Shown here in pieces: positions 1 through 7,659 of a stretch of DNA of 16,518 nucleotides. Position 1 is the first letter of the stretch. The number at the start of each line of letters is the position of its first letter. The DNA lies in assembly GCA_002710905.1 (NCBI GenBank), contig PAJB01000009.1, positions 34,950 to 51,467 on the forward strand, in the 5' to 3' direction. The translations under genes were made by a program, and so were the position numbers. Source of the stretch: Chloroflexota bacterium. GTDB taxonomy: Bacteria > Chloroflexota > Dehalococcoidia > UBA2979. The notes beneath the pieces were generated by a model, which saw only the letters and a program-made list of their open reading frames with translations, was not told where the DNA came from and did no database searches.

Positions 1-25
1 ATATTATTTATATAGAATCACTTCT

Positions 26-2317
26 ATGAATACAAATAATTTTGTTAATAAACTTTCTGAATTAGACTCTGATTCAACTAGTAAGTTTGGTGGTAAAGCG
101 TCGAATCTAGGAGAGCTTATAAAATCAGGAATAAATGTTCCTCCAGGGTTTGCCTTAAGTAAAGACTTATACTTTGATTTTATTCAAAAATCTGATATCC
201 AATCTACAATAGAAAAAATACTAAGTAATTCTGAGAAAATGGGAATATCTGAGCTTCAAAAAGCTTCCACACAAATAAAAAATTTAATTGACAAATCCGA
301 TTTAGATGTATCGATAATCCAAGAAATATCTAATCAATACAAAGAACTTGGGTCACCTAGAGTTGCTGTTAGATCTTCTGCTACATCAGAAGATTCAATG
401 GAAGCATCATTTGCTGGACAGCAAAATACGTACTTAAACATTCAAGGTCTTACCTCTTTAATGGAAGCAATCAAATCTTGTTGGGCATCTGTATTTGAAG
501 CTAGAGCCATATTCTACAGAAACAGCCAAAATCTACCACATTTTGATTCCGGTATGTCAGTTGTAATACAAACAATGGTCCAACCCGATGTGAGTGGTGT
601 AATGTTTACATTAGAACCAACAACACTTGATAATGAAAAACTAGTTATTGAAGCTGCCTTTGGATTAGGTGAAGCCGTTGTTTCAGGTCTTGTAACGCCT
701 GATTACTATGTCATAGACAAATCAACTCAGACAGTTTTGAGACAAAAAAACGTACAACAAGTATTTAAAATTGGACTGAACGAAGATAATAATGACGAAA
801 GTATATTCTCTAGTGACATTGAAAATCAAAATATTAATATTCCACTAACCCCTGAAGAAAGTGTTAAACCTAAATTAAATTTAGACGAATTAAAGAAATT
901 GTCTGAACAAGGATTGTTAATTGAGCAGCATTATAAATATCCTCAAGACATTGAATTTGCTGTAAAAAATGGAGAAATCTTTTTGCTTCAAAGTCGTCCT
1001 GTTACAAATTATGCAAGAGGTGTTTTAAATACTGATAAAGTTAATCTAGATGTTTCAAATGCTACTATGATTATCAAAGGATCTGGTGCAAGTCCAGGTT
1101 TTGGAGCTGGGAAAGCTGTTGTAGTAAAAGATCTTAAACAATTAGACAAAGTTAAAAAAGGCGATATTCTAATAACTGAAATGACTACACCTGACTTTGT
1201 TCCTATAATGAGAATAGTATCTGGGATCATAACTGATAAAGGTGGTAGGACATGTCATGCTGCTATTGTAAGTAGAGAATTAGGGGTTCCCTGTGTAGTA
1301 GGTGCTTATGATGCCAAAAGCGGAAAATCAGCTACATCTGAAATAAATTCTGCAGATAAAATTACTATTGATGGAACAAATGGCTATGTCTACGAAGGCA
1401 TCATAGATATACCAGAAAAAGAAGTTGACGAAGAATCTAAATTTGAAACTAATACTAAAGTGTACGTTAATTTAGCAGACCCCGTTTCTGCACCAAAAGT
1501 CTCTGATAGAAATGTTGACGGGATAGGACTACTAAGAGCTGAATTTATTATCGCAAACATTGGAGAGCATCCTAAGTATGCGATGCAAAATGATCAAGGT
1601 GAAGACTGGTCAAAAAAATTATCTGATAATATTTCTATTTTTTGTGAAAGCTTTGGTAAAAGACCAGTTGTATACAGATTAACTGATTTTAAAACCAATG
1701 AATACAAGAATCTTGTTGGTGGCTCAGAATTTGAAGATGACGAAAACAATCCAATGATGGGTTACAGAGGTGCAATTAGATATATTAATGACCCTGATGT
1801 TTTTCAATTAGAAATTAACGCGATACAAAATGTAATGAAAAAATATGATAATTTGGTCATAATGGTACCTTTTGTTCGAACACCTGAAGAATTGCGTCAA
1901 GTTATGAATATATTAGAAAAAAATAATATTTCAGCTAGTTTAGGCCATAAAATTTGGATGATGGTTGAAGTACCATCTAACGTTATATTAATAAACCAAT
2001 TTATTAATGAAGGAATAACCGGTATATCAATCGGATCAAATGATTTGACAGAATTAACACTAGGTGTTGATAGAGACAATGAAAGATTAGAATCATCGTT
2101 TGATGAAAGAAATCCGGCAGTATTGTGGGCATTAGAAAGAGTGATTACTGCTTCAAAAAAACAGGGTATTACTTCTTCGATATGCGGACAAGCTCCATCG
2201 TTCTTCCCGGATTTAACTGAAAAACTTGTTAAATGGGGAATTACTTCTGTTTCAGTCAGTCCTGACAGTATAGATAAAACAAGAAATTTAGTTTACCGAA
2301 TTGAACAAACATTGTAA
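26..2317 (+). CDS. ppsA: Phosphoenolpyruvate synthase (pyruvate, water dikinase)
   Basis: Predicted to convert pyruvate, ATP and water to phosphoenolpyruvate, AMP and phosphate, the entry into gluconeogenesis, in the cytoplasm. The 763 residues are close to the family norm of about 790. In order: an ATP-grasp PPDK N-terminal domain (about 15-330, with FGGKASNLGE at 21-30, VRSSATSED at 115-123 and LQSRPVT at 321-327); a swivelling phosphohistidine domain with GGRTCHAAIVSRELG, catalytic His411; and a C-terminal PEP/pyruvate TIM barrel (about 480-763) with GLLRAE (Arg504), MVEVPSN, GSNDLT and the late active-site Cys720 in SSICGQAPS. The Gln-containing CGQ motif and the WGITSVSVSPD end favour PEP synthase over pyruvate phosphate dikinase. 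No Shine-Dalgarno precedes the ATG; a TATAGA-like box ends 9 bases before it. The frame is open to the left edge, so a longer N-terminus is possible but not needed by homology. The stop overlaps the next start (TAATG). Confidence 0.93.
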   Translation: MNTNNFVNKLSELDSDSTSKFGGKASNLGELIKSGINVPPGFALSKDLYFDFIQKSDIQSTIEKILSNSEKMGISELQKASTQIKNLIDKSDLDVSIIQEISNQYKELGSPRVAVRSSATSEDSMEASFAGQQNTYLNIQGLTSLMEAIKSCWASVFEARAIFYRNSQNLPHFDSGMSVVIQTMVQPDVSGVMFTLEPTTLDNEKLVIEAAFGLGEAVVSGLVTPDYYVIDKSTQTVLRQKNVQQVFKIGLNEDNNDESIFSSDIENQNINIPLTPEESVKPKLNLDELKKLSEQGLLIEQHYKYPQDIEFAVKNGEIFLLQSRPVTNYARGVLNTDKVNLDVSNATMIIKGSGASPGFGAGKAVVVKDLKQLDKVKKGDILITEMTTPDFVPIMRIVSGIITDKGGRTCHAAIVSRELGVPCVVGAYDAKSGKSATSEINSADKITIDGTNGYVYEGIIDIPEKEVDEESKFETNTKVYVNLADPVSAPKVSDRNVDGIGLLRAEFIIANIGEHPKYAMQNDQGEDWSKKLSDNISIFCESFGKRPVVYRLTDFKTNEYKNLVGGSEFEDDENNPMMGYRGAIRYINDPDVFQLEINAIQNVMKKYDNLVIMVPFVRTPEELRQVMNILEKNNISASLGHKIWMMVEVPSNVILINQFINEGITGISIGSNDLTELTLGVDRDNERLESSFDERNPAVLWALERVITASKKQGITSSICGQAPSFFPDLTEKLVKWGITSVSVSPDSIDKTRNLVYRIEQTL

Positions 2318-3948
2318 TGAATAAAGGTATTGTATCCTGTCCTCAACCAATAGCTGGTGAAGTAGGGATTAAAATTTTAGAAAATGGAGGGAATGCTTTT
2401 GATTCCGCCTTAGCTTCTGCTTTCTGCCAATGGATTCTTGATCCTTTTATGTGCGGATTAGGCGGTATGGGAATTGCCCAAATATTTGATAGTAAGACAC
2501 AAAAATTAGTTTCAATAAATTTTGCTGGTACTGCTGGAAGCAAATGTACTGAGAACATGTGGGCGAAAGATGAAGTTACTAGAAGTGAAGTATCAAATTT
2601 ATTTCAATTTTCTGATTTCAGGAGTGAAATTGGGTATACGTCAGTAATGACTCCAACAGTATTAGCTGCTTTTCACGAAATTTATACGAAATATTGCTCA
2701 ATGCCTTGGAATGATTTATTACAACCTGCAATTAAACTTGCGAAATCCGGATTAATTGTAAATTCTAATTTAGATCAGTATTTTCAAACAGGATATGCTG
2801 GTAGCGACAAAGATCAAAATCCTTTGCAACCCAATACTTACCAAAGAATAACTGCATCAATAGGAAGTAAAAATAAATATACAAAATCTGATGGTTCAGT
2901 TTATACATTAGGAGAAACCATTGATATGTCAGATTACGCTAATACCCTAGCGTTGATATCTGAAAAAGGCGCACGAGAGTTTTATGAAGGAGAGTTGTCA
3001 AAAATTATTGTTGATGATATTAGTAATAACGGTGGATTTGTTACAAGTGATGATTTAAAAAATTATAAACCTGATTTTGAAGACCCATTAAAAATAAATT
3101 ACCTTGATTACCAAATTACTTCTCCCCCACCCCCAAATACTGGTATGTCAGTATTACAAATGTTTAAATTAATCGAACCTTTTCAAAGTAAAATTAAGAC
3201 TCATGGTTCGTATGAATATTTAAATGTCTTAGCTAATGCTATGTCTATAGCTCACCAAGACAGATTAGATTACAACGCTGATCCAAAATTTGCAGATATC
3301 CCCGTATATGAAAAAATTCTAAATGAGTCATACTTAAAGCAAAAAATTACTGATATAAATAATAATGTAATTCCAACATCTGGCAATACAGAGAATGGAT
3401 CAACAACACACATAAATGTCGTTGATACTAAAGGCAATTGGGTTGGAATCACGCACACATTAGGTTGGGCTTCCGGAGTTGTTACACCAGGTTTAGGCTT
3501 TATGTATAACAATGGTATGAACTTAGCAGATCCCAGGCCAGGGAATCCTAATTCTATTGCTCCAGGGAAAGCAAGAGGTTCTAATATGGTTCCGACTATG
3601 GTACTTAAAAATAACAAACCAATTAAAATATGCGGAGCACCAGGTGGAGCGGTAATTGTTAGTGCCGTATTTCAATCGCTTTTGAATTCTATAAATTTCA
3701 ACATGACCGCAACAGAATCTGTATCAGCACCAAGAATACATACTGAAAGTGGGAAAATATTTTTAGAATCAAGATTTAGAACTGATTACAAAGATAAATT
3801 GATTAACGATGGATTTGATGTTGTTCAACAACCTTTTCCTTTAAACCCAATGATGGCAAGAGCCCAATTAATTACATATGATGAAAGTACTAATACCTAT
3901 GATGGCGGCAGCGATCCTCGAGGTGGTGGAGTAGTATATAAAATTTAA
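2317..3948 (+). CDS. Gamma-glutamyltransferase-family Ntn-hydrolase (first copy)
   Basis: Member of the gamma-glutamyltransferase / cephalosporin-acylase family, made as a precursor that cuts itself to expose a catalytic Thr. The 543 residues hold the family start (GIVSCPQPIAGEVGIKIL, then NGGNAFDSALA), the self-cleavage site STTHINVVD with nucleophile Thr363, and the oxyanion glycines APGG (443-444). Compared with E. coli Ggt (alignment from memory), several gamma-glutamyl-binding residues look changed: the Arg of F-R-E-x-A-P is Ala70, the Asn of TLN is Gly383, the Asp of NNQMDDF is Leu403, and the Ser-Ser pair is Ser422-Asn423. The substrate may therefore be another amide or acyl compound. 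There is no signal peptide, so it is probably cytoplasmic, whereas many GGTs are exported. It starts on the PEP synthase stop (TAATG) without a clear Shine-Dalgarno, suggesting translational coupling, and is followed after one base by the thioredoxin gene. Family call is firm; substrate unknown. Confidence 0.85.
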   Translation: MNKGIVSCPQPIAGEVGIKILENGGNAFDSALASAFCQWILDPFMCGLGGMGIAQIFDSKTQKLVSINFAGTAGSKCTENMWAKDEVTRSEVSNLFQFSDFRSEIGYTSVMTPTVLAAFHEIYTKYCSMPWNDLLQPAIKLAKSGLIVNSNLDQYFQTGYAGSDKDQNPLQPNTYQRITASIGSKNKYTKSDGSVYTLGETIDMSDYANTLALISEKGAREFYEGELSKIIVDDISNNGGFVTSDDLKNYKPDFEDPLKINYLDYQITSPPPPNTGMSVLQMFKLIEPFQSKIKTHGSYEYLNVLANAMSIAHQDRLDYNADPKFADIPVYEKILNESYLKQKITDINNNVIPTSGNTENGSTTHINVVDTKGNWVGITHTLGWASGVVTPGLGFMYNNGMNLADPRPGNPNSIAPGKARGSNMVPTMVLKNNKPIKICGAPGGAVIVSAVFQSLLNSINFNMTATESVSAPRIHTESGKIFLESRFRTDYKDKLINDGFDVVQQPFPLNPMMARAQLITYDESTNTYDGGSDPRGGGVVYKI

Positions 3949-3949
3949 C

Positions 3950-4435
3950 ATGAAATTTTTCCATCTGATAAATTATAACAGCTTGATTATCTGTGTATCT
4001 TTATTGATATTATCGTTAATGTTATTTTCTTTTTTGTACAGAAGTAAACCCTTGATTTTTATCACAATATCTTCTTTAATACTTGGAATAATTTTTATAT
4101 CAACATATAAATTGCAAGATAATTCAGGTGATCAAAAATATATTAATGATGTGATAACATCTAATCAATATACATTAGTTTATCTGCATAGCAATTTCTG
4201 AGCGGCATGTGTTGCATATAAACCTCAGGTTCTGAAGTTAAAAAACACATTAAGTGATTCTACAATTACTTTTGTAGATTACGAAATTAGCACTAAACAA
4301 GCTGACGATTTTATAGATAAATATAAATACAAATCAGTTCCTCATGTCATGCTTTTAGACAATAGAGGAAACTTAATTGATAAGTGGCAATTTATACCAA
4401 ACCTAAATCAAATCAATCAATCAATATCTAAATAG
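3950..4435 (+). CDS. Membrane-anchored thioredoxin-like selenoprotein (UxxC), TGA read as selenocysteine
   Basis: A 161-residue protein if the in-frame TGA at 4199-4201 (residue 84) is read as selenocysteine; otherwise only a meaningless 83-residue stub. Residues 11-30 and 34-53 are hydrophobic helices joined by a basic RSK turn. By the positive-inside rule, the thioredoxin domain (about 65-161) faces outside the cytoplasm. The motif is LVYLHSNF-U-AAC-VAYKP: U84 sits on the first Cys of CxxC, Cys87 on the second, and Pro92 on the conserved Pro five residues after it. KSVPHVMLLDNRGN carries the cis-Pro (Pro131) and last strands. The fold thus resumes cleanly after the TGA in the same frame and runs to TAG at 4433-4435. 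A SECIS-like hairpin follows at 4221-4239. Likely a thiol-disulfide or peroxide-linked reductase; partner unknown. It starts one base after the preceding gene (TAAcATG) with no clear Shine-Dalgarno, and its end overlaps the opposite gene by 8 bases. Alternatives are a Cys-to-stop mutation or a sequencing error. Confidence 0.8.
4199..4201 (+). other. In-frame TGA, probable selenocysteine codon
   Basis: The TGA replaces the first Cys codon of the thioredoxin CxxC motif (F-U-A-A-C). TGT and TGC differ from it by one base, which also makes a point mutation or read error possible. No other complete gene in the window ends in TGA; all use TAA or TAG. Reading it as Trp would give FWAAC, which lacks the attacking thiol, and TGG is used freely for Trp elsewhere. 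Confidence 0.78.
4221..4239 (+). promoter_or_regulatory. Candidate bacterial SECIS hairpin
   Basis: AACCUCAG (4221-4228) pairs with CUGAAGUU (4232-4239) in an 8-position stem with a single C-A mismatch (4224/4236). This leaves a GUU loop at 4229-4231. The loop begins 27 bases after the TGA. Known bacterial SECIS elements lie inside the coding region just after the UGA, with the apical loop about 16-37 bases away and a G in its first two positions; this hairpin meets those rules. It would be bound by the elongation factor SelB. Pairing was done by eye; no folding energy was computed. Confidence 0.7.
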
Positions 4436-7400
4436 ATTTTAATCCTGGTATGTTACTTTTATAGATTAAATCTTCAAAATCAGCCAACCCGGTTTCTTGC
4501 ATTGCTTTAAGTTTATCAAATTGTTCGTCTATTTCAGAACTTACTTCTTTAAACACACCAAAAGATTGGTCTGTTGGTTTAAAATCAGCACTATCGACAA
4601 CTGGAATCAAGCCAGCCAATTTAACATTTAATACTACAGGAACATTAAGGCGATCTCTAGCTCCTCTGTAATCACTGAATACCATTGAATTTTCAATATC
4701 ATTAAGATCAGCTATTAGTTTTTCGCCATCTTTTTTAATTTTATCAAAATTTTCAACATTTTCAGATCTGGAAATCCAACTTTTGATTTCTTGTTGATTT
4801 ACTCGTACAATTTCTACAGTTTTATGAACATCTGACAATTTTGAATTGATATCTTGCAAAAGTTCGTATTGATCATTAAGATCTTTCTCAGAAGCACTTA
4901 CTCTAGGGTCTTTAACAAGTGTAACTGTAGTACTTAGAGTTGTTGATTTTTTACCTTTATTTAATATTAATTCTAATTTGTAATCACCAGGAGTAACCAT
5001 AGGTCCTGATACCCCAGCTGTAAGTTGTTCGCCTTCAAGTTTATAAGGATCATTAGCATACATATCCCAAATAAATTCATTAAAGCCTTTGTTTATTTTT
5101 AACTCAGACTTCTTTTTACCTGGTCCTTTTACTAATGGTTTTTCATCCTTATCATTATCCTCTGTAGACATTGATCTGACTTCGTTACCTTTTGAATCGG
5201 ATATTATAATTTCAGCACTGTCGAATTCATCATTAAGATAAAAAACAACAGGTACTCCCATAGGAGGATTTTCTCCTGAATCTAAATATTCAGTATGAAC
5301 AACACCATTGGCATCTTTGGTTTTTTCTATTAAAACAGGTGTACCTAGAGATGCCATGTAAGCTTTAGCATTGTCTGGGCCTCCTCCGAATAATCTGAAT
5401 CCAAATGGCGGTAATATTCTATAAGTAGGAGCTGGTTTGAATATAACGTTTGAATCTTTATCAGTACTATTAAGTTGTGATATTACTGTTATATCATCTA
5501 GTATCCAAAATGCTCTACCATGAGTTGCTAGTACCATATTATTATCTTTAATATCAATATCGTATACAGGAACTACAGGTAAAGTAGAAGATTCTAATTT
5601 AGTCCAATCACCTCCGTCGTTAAACGATACAAAAAGACCAGTTTCTGTTCCAACGTATAAAATGTTAGAATCATTTTTATCCACTCTAATTACTCTAGTA
5701 ATTTCATTTTGAGGGAATGATTTATCAATTCTAGTCCATGATTTACCGTTATCAGATGTTTTGTATATGATGGGGGTATAATCATCTAACATATTTTTTG
5801 TAGCAACAACATACGCAGTTGATTTATCATGTGGAGATAATTCTATAGTATGAATTCTAGCCCACTTTGGAAAATCTTTAGGTGTTACATCTTTCCAGCT
5901 ATTTTCATTAGAATCAGCTCCGTCTGTAGAAATATGTATTCGACCATCATCACTTCCTGCCCACATTAATCCTTTAACATAGGGTGATTCTATAAATGAA
6001 TAAATAGTGCAATAAGTTTCAGCTGCAGAAGTATCTTTAGTAATTGGGCCTCCAGAAACTTCTTGTTTTGATTTGTCATCAGTTGTCAAATCGCCACTTA
6101 TTTCTGTCCAAGTTTGACCTTCATTCGTTGATTTGAAAACTTTATTCCCAGCAACGTACAAAGTTTTACTATCATGAGGTGAAAATTGGATTGGGAAAGT
6201 CCATTGGAATCTATATTTCATTTGATCTGCACCTTTCCCTGTGTTCATTACTGGCCAAACTGTTATAATACGTACTTGCCCAGTTTCGTGGTCATATCTT
6301 AAAAGATTCCCACCACCTCCAGGAGAACTTCCAATAGCACCGGAATATACAATGTTTGGATTATTAGGATCTGTAACGATATATCCACTTTCAGATGTAC
6401 CTGTAACATAAGCATCCGACCAGGTTATAGCGCCTTTTTCTGTTCTATATGGAACACTTATTGCAGAGTTATCTTGTTGAGTTCCATAAACTCTATATGG
6501 GAATTGATTATCTGTGTGAACATGATAGAATTGGGCAGTTTTTTGATTGTAAATTGTTGACCATGTATCTCCACCGTTTAGAGAAACATTAGCACCTCCA
6601 TCATTACCTTGAATTAATCTGTTACTATCATTCGGGTCAATCCATATATCATGATTGTCTCCATGTGGCGTTGTCACCAATTCAAAGTTCTTACCGCCGT
6701 CAGTAGATTTATAACAACTATAATTCATTATCCATACTGTATTTTCATCTGATGGGTCCGCAATAATATGCTGATAATACCAAGGTCTTCCCTGTAGATC
6801 TTGGTTGTCCGATACAAGTTCCCAGTTTTTTCCATAATCTTCAGTTCGATACACTCCTGTATCGATTTCTGATTCAATTGTAGCCCACATTCTTCCTTCT
6901 TTTGCAGGGGATATTGAAACACCCATTCTTCCTTTTAAACCTGCAGGTAAACCAGGGTTATATGTTATATTTTCCCAATTTTCACCAGCATCAAAGGAAA
7001 TGTATATTCCTGAATCAGGGCCACCACTTTCAAGGTTCCAAAAACTTCTTTTTGCTTGCCAAATTGCAGTAATTAATATTTTAGGATTACCTGTGTCCAT
7101 AGCTAAATCTGCTGCACCAGCTTTGTCACTAACATAAAGAACTTTTTTCCAAGTCTCACCACCATCAGTGGATTTAAATATACCTCTGTCCTTATTTGAT
7201 CCAAATGCATGTCCTAGTGCACCCACATAAACTGTTTCAGAATCAGTAGGATCAATTCTTATTCTTGAAATATGCATAGTGTCAGATAAACCAACATGTT
7301 TCCATGTACGTCCTGCATCGGTAGATTTGTAAACTCCGTCACCAGGTGAAACGTTACCTCGGATTTGAGATTCTCCTGTTCCAACATATATGACATTTGG

Positions 7401-7640
7401 GTCTGATTCAGCAATCGCAAGAGCACCAATTGAGGAAGTGTTTAAAAATCCGTCAGATATATTTTTCCAAGTTGTCCCCGCGTCATCTGTTTTCCATACT
7501 CCTCCAGCACAAGCACCAAAGTAATATTCATTCAAATTTGTTGGGTGACCAGCTACTGCAACAACTCTACCGCCTCGAGGAGGACCAATGTTTCTCCATT
7601 TGATATTATTTAAAACTTTATTTTTTGTATCTGATTTCAT
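4428..7640 (-). CDS. Asp-box (BNR / VPS10-sortilin-like) beta-propeller protein, 1070 aa
   Basis: A long intracellular-looking propeller protein of the kind usually annotated 'glycosyl hydrolase' or 'sortilin/VPS10 domain'. At least eleven Asp-box-like repeats (S/T-x-D-x-G-x-T-W) lie between residues 50 and 680, for example KTDDAGTTW, KSTDAGRTW, KSTDGGETW, ISFDAGENW, KSTNEGQTW and KTSDNGKSW, interleaved with D-P-x-x-x-x-x-V-Y-V-G strands. Residues 720-900 look like a beta domain ending in a FlgD-like segment (FIWDMYAN, TPGDYKLELIL). Residues 920-1070 are mostly helical. No catalytic residues of a glycosidase can be named, so an enzyme activity is not supported. Start: an AGGAG Shine-Dalgarno (7647-7651) lies 6 bases upstream, and an in-frame TAG 12 bases upstream rules out a longer N-terminus; no signal peptide exists, which is unusual for this family. 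It is last in the operon, 19 bases after the second GGT-family gene, and its end overlaps the selenoprotein gene. Confidence 0.82.
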   Translation of the reverse strand: MKSDTKNKVLNNIKWRNIGPPRGGRVVAVAGHPTNLNEYYFGACAGGVWKTDDAGTTWKNISDGFLNTSSIGALAIAESDPNVIYVGTGESQIRGNVSPGDGVYKSTDAGRTWKHVGLSDTMHISRIRIDPTDSETVYVGALGHAFGSNKDRGIFKSTDGGETWKKVLYVSDKAGAADLAMDTGNPKILITAIWQAKRSFWNLESGGPDSGIYISFDAGENWENITYNPGLPAGLKGRMGVSISPAKEGRMWATIESEIDTGVYRTEDYGKNWELVSDNQDLQGRPWYYQHIIADPSDENTVWIMNYSCYKSTDGGKNFELVTTPHGDNHDIWIDPNDSNRLIQGNDGGANVSLNGGDTWSTIYNQKTAQFYHVHTDNQFPYRVYGTQQDNSAISVPYRTEKGAITWSDAYVTGTSESGYIVTDPNNPNIVYSGAIGSSPGGGGNLLRYDHETGQVRIITVWPVMNTGKGADQMKYRFQWTFPIQFSPHDSKTLYVAGNKVFKSTNEGQTWTEISGDLTTDDKSKQEVSGGPITKDTSAAETYCTIYSFIESPYVKGLMWAGSDDGRIHISTDGADSNENSWKDVTPKDFPKWARIHTIELSPHDKSTAYVVATKNMLDDYTPIIYKTSDNGKSWTRIDKSFPQNEITRVIRVDKNDSNILYVGTETGLFVSFNDGGDWTKLESSTLPVVPVYDIDIKDNNMVLATHGRAFWILDDITVISQLNSTDKDSNVIFKPAPTYRILPPFGFRLFGGGPDNAKAYMASLGTPVLIEKTKDANGVVHTEYLDSGENPPMGVPVVFYLNDEFDSAEIIISDSKGNEVRSMSTEDNDKDEKPLVKGPGKKKSELKINKGFNEFIWDMYANDPYKLEGEQLTAGVSGPMVTPGDYKLELILNKGKKSTTLSTTVTLVKDPRVSASEKDLNDQYELLQDINSKLSDVHKTVEIVRVNQQEIKSWISRSENVENFDKIKKDGEKLIADLNDIENSMVFSDYRGARDRLNVPVVLNVKLAGLIPVVDSADFKPTDQSFGVFKEVSSEIDEQFDKLKAMQETGLADFEDLIYKSNIPGLKSI

Positions 7641-7659
7641 GATTTTCTCCTAATAATTT

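Noticed and set aside
3124..3134. C-rich homopolymer run in an AT-rich gene, possible frameshift hotspot
   Set aside because: It encodes the SPPPPNTG segment expected at this place in GGT-family proteins, and the frame is intact on both sides.
3270..3617. 115-codon open frame on the minus strand inside the first GGT-family gene
   Set aside because: It is antisense to conserved family motifs (around the catalytic Thr), has no recognisable domain and no ribosome site; a shadow of the real gene.
3950..4201. An 83-residue stand-alone small membrane protein ending at the TGA
   Set aside because: It would end in the middle of a thioredoxin strand, directly before the active-site motif, and leave an unexplained 226-base gap in a window where nearly all other gaps are under 80 bases. 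The continuing frame encodes the rest of the fold.
4199..4201. TGA read as tryptophan under a variant genetic code
   Set aside because: Other genes use TGG for Trp throughout and contain no in-frame TGA. Trp at this site would remove the catalytic residue.
4404..4424. Short AATC tandem repeat near the end of the selenoprotein gene
   Set aside because: Only a few copies, and it encodes an ordinary Asn/Gln/Ile-rich C-terminal helix; too short to call a repeat feature.
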